In this document: positions 47,621-55,881 of the stretch, piece by piece
Position numbering within the stretch: the first letter of the stretch is position 1
How the letters are laid out: each line of letters begins with the position of its first letter
Source: an uncultured Clostridia bacterium
Lineage (GTDB): Bacteria > Bacillota > Clostridia > Oscillospirales > Ruminococcaceae
Assembly (NCBI GenBank): GCA_944386045.1
Contig: CALWZO010000003.1
Location: forward strand, 1-58,528
Reading direction: 5' to 3'
Length of the DNA stretch: 58,528 nucleotides
The notes under the pieces: model-generated
Database searches by the model: none
Told to the model about the DNA's origin: nothing
What the model saw: the letters and a program-made list of their open reading frames with translations, nothing else
Position numbers and translations under genes: made by a program

Positions 47621-50600
47621 AAGCTATCGAGCTTCATGGTTTTAAATCCTTTCCGGATAAAACCAAAATAGAATTTGAAAAAGGCATGAGCGTCGTGGTG
47701 GGCCCCAACGGGTCCGGCAAGAGCAACATCAGCGATGCCATACGCTGGGTGCTGGGGGAAACCAGAGGCAGCCAGCTGCGTGCCGGTGCCAAAATGGAAG
47801 ATATAATATTTGGCGGCACACAAAAACGCGCACCCATGGGTTTTGCTTCCGTCAGCCTTATTCTGGACAACAGCGACAGGGATTTTGATGTGGACAGCGA
47901 CGAGATTGCCGTTATGAGAAAATACTACCGCGGCGGCGACAGCGAGTACTACATAAACGGTGCAAGGGTCCGCCTGAAAGATATACAGGAGCTGTTTTTT
48001 GATACGGGTCTGGGCAAAAACGGCTACTCCATCGTAAGCCAGGGTAAAGTCAGCGAAATTGTAACGGCCAGGCCCGAAGGCAGGCGAGAAATATTTGAAG
48101 AAGCCTGCGGAATTGCCAAATACAGATACAGAAAAAATGAAGCGGAAAGAAAACTGGAAAACGCCCGGGGAAATATAACCAGGCTGTCCGATATACTGTC
48201 CACCCTGGAAGAAAGGGTAGGCCCGCTGGAAAAAGAAAGCCGGAAAGCAAAGGAGTTCCTTTCCCTTTCCGAAGAGAAAAAAGAGCTGGAAATATCCCTG
48301 TGGCTGGACACGGTGGACAAGTCCAAAGAGCTGATCAGACGGCAGCAGAGAAGGCTGGAGATATTCAGCTCGGATTATGAGCAGGTAAGCCAAAGCCTGG
48401 AAGAAAGCGAAAAGTACCTGGAGGAGAGATACCTTTACGCCAACAGCCTGCTGGCAAAGGGCGAAGAGAACACCCGGGCAATGCGCCGGGCAGAAGCGGA
48501 TATATCCTCCATGTCGGCCGAAAAAGCTGCCGCCCAAAGTCGGGCAGGTTTTGCCAAAGACCAGATAGAGTCATTGCGCCGGGAACTGTCCGGTTTTGAA
48601 AACGAGCAAAGCCGTTTTGACAGCCGGAGCCGGCGGCTGAAAGAGAAGATACGGCAGCTGAAAGAGCAACAGCAGGCAAAAGAACAGCAGCGGACACAGT
48701 GGCAGTCCAGTCTGGAAGAAATTGCCGCAAAAGCGCAGAGCAGCGGAGATGAAAAAGGCAGGATAAGCGCACAGATAAACAGCCTGCAGCTGGAAGACCA
48801 GCGGAACAAAATTGATATAGCCACGGCCCAAAGCCGGAATGTTTCCCTTAACCGGGCGGTGGAAAACGCAAGAAAGTCTGCAGCTGTACGGAAGGAGTAC
48901 TGCCGGCAAAGCCAAAATCAGGAAAAACAGATACAGGAATTTATTGCGGCTGCCGATGAAAGCATTGAAAAGAACAACAATATAAAAAAAGGCCTGCTGA
49001 TGAAAAGGGCTTCCTTGCAGGAAAAAGCAGATGCGGCCAGGAAAGCGGCCGAGGAAAACCTGTCAAATCAGCAGCGCAGCCTGGACAGGATAAGAATTTT
49101 ACAGGACCTGGAAAATAATATGGACGGTTTTGCCCAAAGCGTAAAAGCCGTGTTGAAAAAAGGGCGCGAGGGTTCACTGGGCGGAATACTGGGCAGCGTT
49201 GCACAGATTATAAGCGTGGAAAAAGGCTATGAGACGGCAGTGGAAATAGCTTTGGGATACGCCTTGCAGAATATAGTGGTGGAAAATGAAGGTGCGGCCA
49301 AACAGGCCATGGCATTTTTGAAAAATAACCGCGCAGGCAGGGCGACTTTTTTGCCGCTGGATACCGTAAGACCGTCCAATTTCAACGAAAATCTGCCCCG
49401 GTGGGCCAGAACCGCCGATACGGTGATAAAAGCCCGGGACAGATATAAAAATATAGTGTCAAACCTGCTGGGAAGAACCGTGATAGTGGATGATATAGAC
49501 AGTGCCTCTTCCCTGGCAAAAAAACTGTCTTACAGATACAGGATAGTAACGCTGGACGGCCAGCAGATAAACGCCGGCGGTTCTTTTACAGGCGGCTCAC
49601 TGAACAAAAGCGCCGGGCTGTTTACCAGAAAGAGCGAGATAGAACAGCTGAAGCAGAATGTAGTGCAGCTGAAGGAAGATCGGGCAGAGCTGGAAAAAAA
49701 TGTGAGAAGTGCCTTGGATGCACTGGCGGCGGTTGACAGCCGGATAGAAGGCTGTGATTCCGAAACAGCGCAGCTGAATTCAGACAAAGCCCGGGCGCAG
49801 ATAGAGTGCGCGCGACTGCAGCAGATGATAAGCCGGTACGGGGAAAATATCCGCCGGCTCCAGGCAGATATAGACAGGTCCCTGGCGCAGATAAAGGAAA
49901 ACGAGGACAGACAGGCCGCTTTGTACGGCCGGCAGGAAGCTAACCGGATGCAGCTGCAGCAGCTGCAAAGCCGGCTGGAAAAACTGGGACGGCAGGATGA
50001 AGAAAGTACAAAACAGCGGGCACACCTTACACAGCTTATCAGCGGCGCAAGGCTGGATATAGTACAGATAAAAGGGCAGATAACCCTGGAGGAAAACAAT
50101 CTCCGGCGGTTGTGCCGGACTTTGGAAAACCGGCAGGCGCGCAGGGATAAAATAAACCGGGATATACAGGTGCTGGAGCAGTCTTTGCAGGAAAAACGGC
50201 GGTTTGCGGCTGCTACAGATGAAAAAATCGAGGACAAAAGACAGCTTATAGCACAAAAGGAGGAAGAAAACCGTTCGTTTGTTGCTCAGAGGCTGGAAGT
50301 AGAGGCTGAAAGAACCAGGATAAATACAGACAATAAAGACCTGCTGTCCAAAAAGGAAGAACTTTCCGGACAGATAGCCAAAACCGGCGAAAGAATAAGC
50401 GCAATGGAAACGGCCTATGACGAGATAATTGCCAAACTTTGGGAAGAATATGAACTGACGGTGCAGACCGCAAGGGCTTTTTGCGTGCGGATAACAGACG
50501 AAGCACTGATGAAAAAAGACCTGGCGTCGGTAAAAAATGCCATAAAGCGCCTGGGCAGTGTAAATGTGGGCGCCATTGAAGAGTATAAAGAAGTGTCCCG

Positions 50601-51168
50601 GAGATATGAATATCTCAAAGGTCAGCTGGAGGACCTGCAGGAGAGCAGAAACCGGCTGATAAAACTGATAGCATCCCTTAACAGCGAGATGATAAGCCTG
50701 TTCAGCCGGAGCTTTGAAATTATAAATGACAATTTTGGCCGTATTTTTGCCGAATTGTTCGGCGGCGGCAGTGCCAGGCTGGAACTGGTGGACAAAGAGG
50801 ATGTATTGTCCAGCGGAATTGAAATTTCGGTAAATCCTCCGGGCAAGGTGATAAAAAGCCTTACTGCGCTGTCGGGCGGCGAGCAGGCGATGGTGGCACT
50901 GGCGATATATTTTGCCATATTGGCGCACAATCCGTCACCTTTCTGTGTGCTGGATGAAATAGAAGCTGCACTGGATGATGTAAATGTTACCAGGTATGCC
51001 AATTATCTGCACAGGATATGTGACAGAACACAGTTTATAGTTATCACCCACCGCCGCGGTACAATGGAAGCCGCAGATGTGATTTACGGTGTTACAATGC
51101 AGGAGGATGGTATTTCCAAGCTGCTGAAGCTGGATGTGAACAACCTTTCACCGTCTATTTTGAATTAA
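47611..51168 (+). CDS. smc: Chromosome segregation protein SMC, GTG start
   Basis: This 1185-residue condensin ATPase has an N-terminal ATPase half with Walker A 'VVGPNGSGKSNISDAI' (about residue 28). Long coiled coils run at about 170-500 and 660-1000, with a hinge at about 515-640 ('EGSLGGILGSVAQIISV', 'GGSFTGGSLN'). The C-terminal half has the signature 'TALSGGEQAMVALAIYFAIL' and Walker B 'FCVLDEIEAALDD'. The start is GTG at 47611 after AAAGGGGAAATACG, overlapping the radical SAM gene. The next gene is ftsY, the usual order in Firmicutes. Confidence 0.98.
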   Translation: MYLKAIELHGFKSFPDKTKIEFEKGMSVVVGPNGSGKSNISDAIRWVLGETRGSQLRAGAKMEDIIFGGTQKRAPMGFASVSLILDNSDRDFDVDSDEIAVMRKYYRGGDSEYYINGARVRLKDIQELFFDTGLGKNGYSIVSQGKVSEIVTARPEGRREIFEEACGIAKYRYRKNEAERKLENARGNITRLSDILSTLEERVGPLEKESRKAKEFLSLSEEKKELEISLWLDTVDKSKELIRRQQRRLEIFSSDYEQVSQSLEESEKYLEERYLYANSLLAKGEENTRAMRRAEADISSMSAEKAAAQSRAGFAKDQIESLRRELSGFENEQSRFDSRSRRLKEKIRQLKEQQQAKEQQRTQWQSSLEEIAAKAQSSGDEKGRISAQINSLQLEDQRNKIDIATAQSRNVSLNRAVENARKSAAVRKEYCRQSQNQEKQIQEFIAAADESIEKNNNIKKGLLMKRASLQEKADAARKAAEENLSNQQRSLDRIRILQDLENNMDGFAQSVKAVLKKGREGSLGGILGSVAQIISVEKGYETAVEIALGYALQNIVVENEGAAKQAMAFLKNNRAGRATFLPLDTVRPSNFNENLPRWARTADTVIKARDRYKNIVSNLLGRTVIVDDIDSASSLAKKLSYRYRIVTLDGQQINAGGSFTGGSLNKSAGLFTRKSEIEQLKQNVVQLKEDRAELEKNVRSALDALAAVDSRIEGCDSETAQLNSDKARAQIECARLQQMISRYGENIRRLQADIDRSLAQIKENEDRQAALYGRQEANRMQLQQLQSRLEKLGRQDEESTKQRAHLTQLISGARLDIVQIKGQITLEENNLRRLCRTLENRQARRDKINRDIQVLEQSLQEKRRFAAATDEKIEDKRQLIAQKEEENRSFVAQRLEVEAERTRINTDNKDLLSKKEELSGQIAKTGERISAMETAYDEIIAKLWEEYELTVQTARAFCVRITDEALMKKDLASVKNAIKRLGSVNVGAIEEYKEVSRRYEYLKGQLEDLQESRNRLIKLIASLNSEMISLFSRSFEIINDNFGRIFAELFGGGSARLELVDKEDVLSSGIEISVNPPGKVIKSLTALSGGEQAMVALAIYFAILAHNPSPFCVLDEIEAALDDVNVTRYANYLHRICDRTQFIVITHRRGTMEAADVIYGVTMQEDGISKLLKLDVNNLSPSILN

Positions 51169-51178
51169 GGAGAACACA

Positions 51179-52099
51179 ATGGGACTGTTTGACAAACTGG
51201 GCTTTGGCCTGAAAAAAACAAAGGGAGGCATTTTTGATTCCATTACCAGGGCACTGATAGCCTCTCCCATAACTGATGATATGTACGAAGACCTGCTGGA
51301 CCAGCTGATAATGGCTGATGTGGGATATGATACCAGCCGGTACCTGTGCGAAGAGCTGGAAAAAAGGGTGAGAAAAGAAAAGGTCAAAACCGGACGGCAG
51401 GCAGTGGAACTGCTGAAAGGTATAATAACCGAACTTTTGTCTGCTGACGGCGAAATGAACACAGACGGCAAGCCTGCCGTACTGCTGATGATAGGCGTAA
51501 ACGGCGTGGGAAAAACCACCTCTGTGGGCAAACTGGCCTATCTTTACAAACAGCAGGGCAAAAAGGTGCTGCTGGCAGCGGCGGATACCTTCCGCGCGGC
51601 AGCGGCCAGCCAGCTGAAAGAATGGGCAGACAGGGCAGGTGTTGATATAGTTATACACCCGGAAGGCGCTGACCCGGCGTCGGTGGTGTTTGACGCAGTG
51701 ACCAAAGCTAAAAACGAAGGCTATGACATTGTGATATGCGATACTGCCGGCAGGCTTCACAACAAGAAAAACCTTATGGCAGAGCTGGGCAAGGTGCGCA
51801 GGGTTGTGCAGAAAGCCGATGCCGATGCACCGGTGGAAACCCTGCTGGTGCTGGAAGCCGTAACCGGACAGAACGCCATAAGTCAGGCAAAAGAGTTTGT
51901 GCGGGCGGCAGATGCCACAGGAATAATACTGACCAAGCTGGACGGCACCGCCAAAGGCGGCAGCGTTATTTCGGTAAAACGCAGCCTGGGTATACCCGTG
52001 AGATTTATCGGCGTTGGCGAAGGCATGGACGATCTGATGACCTTTGATGCGGCAGCCTTTGCCGACACCCTTGTAAATTTGCAGGAGGCAGAACAATGA
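51179..52099 (+). CDS. ftsY: Signal recognition particle receptor FtsY
   Basis: This 306-residue SRP GTPase has an N domain (about 1-90) and a G domain with '[18 protein letters not shown]' (G1), '[15 protein letters not shown]', '[20 protein letters not shown]' (G3), '[10 protein letters not shown]' (G4) and '[15 protein letters not shown]'. The acidic A domain is nearly absent, as in many Gram-positives. It docks ribosome-SRP complexes to the membrane. RBS is AAGGAGAACACA, 10 bases after smc. The stop overlaps the rdgB start (ATGA). Confidence 0.98.
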   Translation: MGLFDKLGFGLKKTKGGIFDSITRALIASPITDDMYEDLLDQLIMADVGYDTSRYLCEELEKRVRKEKVKTGRQAVELLKGIITELLSADGEMNTDGKPAVLLMIGVNGVGKTTSVGKLAYLYKQQGKKVLLAAADTFRAAAASQLKEWADRAGVDIVIHPEGADPASVVFDAVTKAKNEGYDIVICDTAGRLHNKKNLMAELGKVRRVVQKADADAPVETLLVLEAVTGQNAISQAKEFVRAADATGIILTKLDGTAKGGSVISVKRSLGIPVRFIGVGEGMDDLMTFDAAAFADTLVNLQEAEQ

Positions 52100-52686
52100 T
52101 ATTTGCGCGGGCTACAAACAACAGGAAAAAACTGGCGGAAATCCAGAGAATTCTGCACGCACTGGGCCATGATGCCAAAACCCTGGATCAGCTGGGGATA
52201 GATATTGAAATTGAGGAAAACGGCACAACATTTGAAGAAAATGCGCTGATAAAGGCAAAAACTATAGCAAAAATATGCAATATGCCCACAATCAGTGATG
52301 ATTCCGGCCTGGAAGTGGACGCTTTGGGCGGACGGCCCGGTGTTTATACTGCCAGGTACGCCGGAGAACACGCCACCGACGATGAAAATATAGACAAACT
52401 GCTGGCCAGCCTGGAAGGCGTTGAAAAGCAGGACAGAACAGCGAGGTTTGTCAGCTGTATATGCCTTTATTTCCCGGATACCGATGCCCACATAAGCTGT
52501 GTGGGCACCTGCGAGGGGTATATAGGCTTTGAAAGACAGGGGGACGGCGGATTTGGCTATGACCCGGTGTTTATGGTAGGGGATAAAAGCTATTCCCAAA
52601 TGAACGCACAGGAAAAAGACAGCATCAGCCACAGAGGCAAGGCCATGAGGATGATGGCTGAAAAAATAAAAAGTCTTTCACTTTAA
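52096..52686 (+). CDS. rdgB: XTP/dITP diphosphatase (RdgB/HAM1 family)
   Basis: This 196-residue pyrophosphatase removes non-canonical purine nucleotides (XTP, dITP). Motifs are 'ARATNNRKKLAEI' (residues 4-16), 'TFEENALIKAKT' (about 48), 'SDDSGLEVDALGGRPGVYTARYAG' (about 65) and 'GDGGFGYDPVFMV' with 'KDSISHRGKAM' near the end. The start overlaps the ftsY stop by four bases. The gap after it (52687-52741) is AT-rich and leads to yhbY. Confidence 0.96.
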   Translation: MIFARATNNRKKLAEIQRILHALGHDAKTLDQLGIDIEIEENGTTFEENALIKAKTIAKICNMPTISDDSGLEVDALGGRPGVYTARYAGEHATDDENIDKLLASLEGVEKQDRTARFVSCICLYFPDTDAHISCVGTCEGYIGFERQGDGGFGYDPVFMVGDKSYSQMNAQEKDSISHRGKAMRMMAEKIKSLSL

Positions 52687-52741
52687 TTTAAAAAATTTAA
52701 CAAATTTGTAATTTATTATTGTATAAAATGAGGGAGTTTAT

Positions 52742-53047
52742 ATGTTAACATCAAAACAACGCGCTTTTCTGCGCGGACAGGCTCAGAGCCTGGACACGAT
52801 TTTTCAGATAGGAAAAACAGGATTTACGGCTGAAAGCGTACAGGCGGTGACCGATGCGCTGAACGCCAGGGAACTGATAAAGCTGCGCGTGCTGGATACC
52901 TGCCCCTATTCAGCCAAGGAAGCGGCAGCGCTGCTGAGCGAAGAAACAGGCAGTGACAGCGTGCAGGTTATAGGTTCCAAATTTGTTCTGTTCAAACAAA
53001 AGAGCAAGGACTCCAAATACGATTTGAAAAATCTTACAGTTTTGTAA
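52742..53047 (+). CDS. yhbY: YhbY family ribosome assembly RNA-binding protein
   Basis: This 101-residue CRM-domain protein associates with the maturing 50S subunit. The pattern is 'LTSKQRAFLRGQAQSLDTIFQIGKTG', 'ALNARELIKLRVLDTC' and 'QVIGSKFVLFKQ'. The start at 52742 follows GAGGGAGTTTAT. It is followed 9 bases later by nadD-yqeK, the order found in many Firmicutes (yhbY/yqeI, nadD, yqeK, rsfS). Confidence 0.94.
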   Translation: MLTSKQRAFLRGQAQSLDTIFQIGKTGFTAESVQAVTDALNARELIKLRVLDTCPYSAKEAAALLSEETGSDSVQVIGSKFVLFKQKSKDSKYDLKNLTVL

Positions 53048-53056
53048 AGGATTTGT

Positions 53057-54253
53057 ATGGATATTTTATTTTTCGGCGGTGCTTTTGACCCGCCGCACAC
53101 CGGCCACAGCCATATACTTAGCCGGGCGCTGACCTATAAGACTTTTGACAAGATTATAATAATGCCCACAGGCACTCCCGGGCACAAGTCCGGGTGCAAG
53201 GCGCCGTTTCCCATAAGGAAGCTGATGGCACAAAAGGCTTTTGAATATCCGGGACTTAATGTGGAAGTGTCGGATTATGAAGGTCTGAAAGATGAGAAAA
53301 GCTACAGTTACATAACTCTGGAACACCTGAAAGAGGTGTATCCCACAGCAAAGATCTGGTTTCTGATCGGGGCGGACAGCGCGATAAATATGAAAAGCTG
53401 GGTCAACTGGCAAAGGCTGGCGGAGCAGACAGCTTTTATAATTCTTGACAGAGGACGGCGGGACGGGCAGATGCTTAAAAAGGCTGTTGAAGAGATAAAG
53501 GTTTACAGCCCGGACAGCATTGTGCTGAAAGCACGGCCGGTGGAGCAGTCCTCCACCCGGATAAGACAGCAGGTGCAAAAAGGCGCTGATATAAGCGAGC
53601 AGGTATGTCCGCAGGTGCAAAATATAATTATGCAGTCTGCGGTTTATGACGAGGATTACTATAAAAGAAACATATCCACAGCACGCTTTCTGCTGCCGCT
53701 GATGATGGATGAAAAAAGACAGAGGCACACGCTGAATGTACGGCGGCTGGCGGTGAAATTGGCGTTAAGGCACGGGGTTGATACAGATAAAACACAGCTT
53801 TGTGCTTTGCTGCATGATGTGATGAAACAGGCACCGCGCCGGGAAATACTGCGCCGCGCCGGCTCTTTCCTGGGACAAAAAGCAGCCCGGGACAAACCGC
53901 CGGAGGTTCTTCACGGTTTTGCGGCAGCGCATTTTGCCCAAAAGGAAATGGCCATCGATGACGATGAAACTTTGTGGGCACTGCGCAGCCACACCTGCGG
54001 AAGGGCAGGTATGAGCGATGTGGAAAAGATTATATATCTGGCCGATATGCTGAGTGCAGAAAGAAAATTTGACGGCAAAAACCGGTTGTTGGACATAGCG
54101 TATGAAAACCTTGACAATGCTATGGAAAAGGCGCTGGAAAGCAGCTTGCGGTGGCTGGAAGAGAAAAAACGGCCTATAGATACAGACAGCATTCAGGCAT
54201 TGAATTATTTTAAAACACTGAACAAAGATGGAGGAAGTATTGATGGAAAATAA
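53057..54253 (+). CDS. NadD-YqeK fusion: nicotinate-nucleotide adenylyltransferase with HD-domain Ap4A hydrolase
   Basis: This is one 398-residue chain. Residues 1-195 form a NadD nucleotidyltransferase with 'FFGGAFDPPHTGH' (the HxGH site), 'WFLIGADSAINMKSW' and 'SSTRIRQQV'. Residues 215-390 form a YqeK HD domain with 'RQRHTLNVRRLAVKLALRHG', 'CALLHDVMKQ', 'GFAAAHFA' and 'GMSDVEKIIYLADML', the metal-ligand pattern of symmetrical Ap4A hydrolases. NadD makes deamido-NAD from nicotinate mononucleotide. YqeK splits Ap4A to two ADP. In Bacillus these are two adjacent genes, and here no stop or start separates them. RBS is AAAGGATTTGT. The 3' end overlaps the LCP gene by 11 bases. Confidence 0.93.
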   Translation: MDILFFGGAFDPPHTGHSHILSRALTYKTFDKIIIMPTGTPGHKSGCKAPFPIRKLMAQKAFEYPGLNVEVSDYEGLKDEKSYSYITLEHLKEVYPTAKIWFLIGADSAINMKSWVNWQRLAEQTAFIILDRGRRDGQMLKKAVEEIKVYSPDSIVLKARPVEQSSTRIRQQVQKGADISEQVCPQVQNIIMQSAVYDEDYYKRNISTARFLLPLMMDEKRQRHTLNVRRLAVKLALRHGVDTDKTQLCALLHDVMKQAPRREILRRAGSFLGQKAARDKPPEVLHGFAAAHFAQKEMAIDDDETLWALRSHTCGRAGMSDVEKIIYLADMLSAERKFDGKNRLLDIAYENLDNAMEKALESSLRWLEEKKRPIDTDSIQALNYFKTLNKDGGSIDGK

Positions 54254-55376
54254 ACATTCCCATGTTACTGAAAGCGAAAAGAAAAGACATAAAAAAGCTG
54301 TGAAAAGAAACAGAATATTGATTGTTTTGCTGGCCGTTGTGCTGGTTATAGGCGTAGGCGCCTTTGCGGCAGACAAGTTTTTATCGGGGCTTTTCAATAA
54401 AGGCGATGAGGTTCCGCATGATATAAGGACTGCCCGGGAACTGCAGGGTGATGTGCTGAATATACTGGTGTGCGGCCTGGACTATGAAGAAGACAGAACT
54501 GCCATGATGAGCGATGTCATCATGTATGTTTCTCTGGACATAAAAAACAATAAGGTCAGCGCATTTCAGATCCCCCGTGATACATACATAGGTGACGATG
54601 TGCCCACCGGCGGCAGCGGCAAGATAAACGGTGTTTACTGGCACGGCGAAGAAGAAAACAAGATAATGAACCTTATCAAAGTTATCAATGACAAGCTGGG
54701 CCTGCCCGTGGACCACTATGTGACACTGGACATGGAAGCATTTATTGCCATGGTTGACAGCATTGACTACGGCTTGCAGATGTATGTGCCTTATCCGATA
54801 ATAATAAAAGACAGCGAAACAGGCAAGGAAGAAACAATAATAGAAGAGCCGGGCTGGTATTATGTAAGCGGACAGACTGCCGAACGGATAGTGCGCAACC
54901 GCAACTATCCCAACCGGGATATTCAGAGGCTTGAGGTGCAGAGCTACTTCTATGCTGCAATCATCAAAAACTTTACCGAAACTTTGAATATCAGTGACTT
55001 TATAAAGATAATGAGCCGTTTTACCCAGTATCTGACCACCGATATGCACTGGACAAAAATAGCGTCCATAGCTCAGTTTGGTTTTGGTGTTGATTACCGG
55101 GATATGACGATAATAAAACCGTCGCTCCATGGCTATGATGTGATAAAAACCGGAAACACCACCTATACCAATGTTCTGGTGTGCGAGGAGGAAAACTGGG
55201 CCGAATTACTGAACGAATACTGTCGCCCGCATCAGGAGGCCAAGAGCGCAGATGTGCTGAAAATGCCCACACAGCCGCCGGAAGGTGAAGTGGTAAGGGA
55301 TTACAGTGCCACACGGCCCAGCGTGCAGACTATTGCAGATATACTGGCAAAATCTCCGGAAAACGACGCGCAGTAA
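54243..55376 (+). CDS. LytR-CpsA-Psr (LCP) family cell-envelope protein
   Basis: This 377-residue protein has a basic N-terminus (KKRHKKAVKRNR), one transmembrane helix (about 24-46) and an extracytoplasmic LCP domain. Family motifs are 'VLNILVCGLDYEEDRTAMMSDVIMYVSLD' (about 70-98), 'FQIPRDTYI' (conserved Arg-Asp) and 'RNRNYPNRDIQRLEVQ' (the Rx..D..R..Q cluster binding the lipid pyrophosphate). LCP proteins attach teichoic acids or capsule to peptidoglycan. The ATG at 54243 follows TGGAGGAAGTATTG. It overlaps nadD-yqeK, an arrangement known in Clostridia next to rsfS. Confidence 0.93.
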   Translation: MENKHSHVTESEKKRHKKAVKRNRILIVLLAVVLVIGVGAFAADKFLSGLFNKGDEVPHDIRTARELQGDVLNILVCGLDYEEDRTAMMSDVIMYVSLDIKNNKVSAFQIPRDTYIGDDVPTGGSGKINGVYWHGEEENKIMNLIKVINDKLGLPVDHYVTLDMEAFIAMVDSIDYGLQMYVPYPIIIKDSETGKEETIIEEPGWYYVSGQTAERIVRNRNYPNRDIQRLEVQSYFYAAIIKNFTETLNISDFIKIMSRFTQYLTTDMHWTKIASIAQFGFGVDYRDMTIIKPSLHGYDVIKTGNTTYTNVLVCEEENWAELLNEYCRPHQEAKSADVLKMPTQPPEGEVVRDYSATRPSVQTIADILAKSPENDAQ

Positions 55377-55384
55377 AATAACAG

Positions 55385-55413
55385 TTGATTTTATATTAAA
55401 AAAGTTTTAAAAT
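55385..55413 (+). promoter_or_regulatory. Probable promoter of rsfS-leuS
   Basis: TTGATT (55385-55390) and TAAAAT (55408-55413) are 17 bases apart, in the 118-bp gap after the LCP gene. Confidence 0.55.
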
Positions 55414-55423
55414 AAAAAATATC

Positions 55424-55471
55424 CATAAAAAGTGTATGGAACCACAGCCCGCCCTTTATATGGGGGCGGGC
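55424..55471 (+). other. Two hairpins in the rsfS leader
   Basis: TCCATA and TATGGA form a small stem near 55424-55442. GCCCGCCC (55447-55454) and GGGCGGGC (55464-55471) form a very stable 8-bp GC stem 24 bases before rsfS. No T run follows, so it is not a normal terminator. It may protect or regulate the mRNA. Confidence 0.45.
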
Positions 55472-55494
55472 AAATTTAAACCAGAGGAGGAAAT

Positions 55495-55845
55495 ATGAAG
55501 GGTTTAGAGCTATCCACTGCTATCGCCAAAATTTTAGACGAGAAGAAAGCGCGCGAGATAAAAGTGTTGAAGATAGAAGACCTGACAATAGTTACAGATT
55601 ATATTGTCATTGCCACAGGTACTTCCACAACACAGGTAAAATCTCTGGCGGACGAGGTTGATTTCAAGCTAAATCAGCTATATTCCCTGCAACCCACAAG
55701 AGTGGAGGGATACGAGTCTAAAAACTGGATATTGATGGACTATGATACCGTTATTGTTCATATTTTCCACCCGGAGGCAAGAGATTATTATAATCTGGAC
55801 AAACTTTGGGCAGACGGCGAAGAGGTAACCATCGATTTGGAATAA
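55495..55845 (+). CDS. rsfS: Ribosomal silencing factor RsfS
   Basis: This 116-residue RsfS/DUF143 protein binds L14 on the 50S subunit and blocks subunit joining in poor conditions. Patterns are 'AIAKILDEKKAREIKVLKIEDL', 'TDYIVIATGTSTTQVKSLADEV' and 'GYESKNWILMDYDTVIVHIFHPEARDYYNLDKLW'. RBS is AGAGGAGGAAAT. It is followed 36 bases later by leuS, as often seen in Clostridia. Confidence 0.97.
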   Translation: MKGLELSTAIAKILDEKKAREIKVLKIEDLTIVTDYIVIATGTSTTQVKSLADEVDFKLNQLYSLQPTRVEGYESKNWILMDYDTVIVHIFHPEARDYYNLDKLWADGEEVTIDLE

Positions 55846-55881
55846 TTTTGCATAAAATTTAATTTTGTGGAGAGAAGAAAG

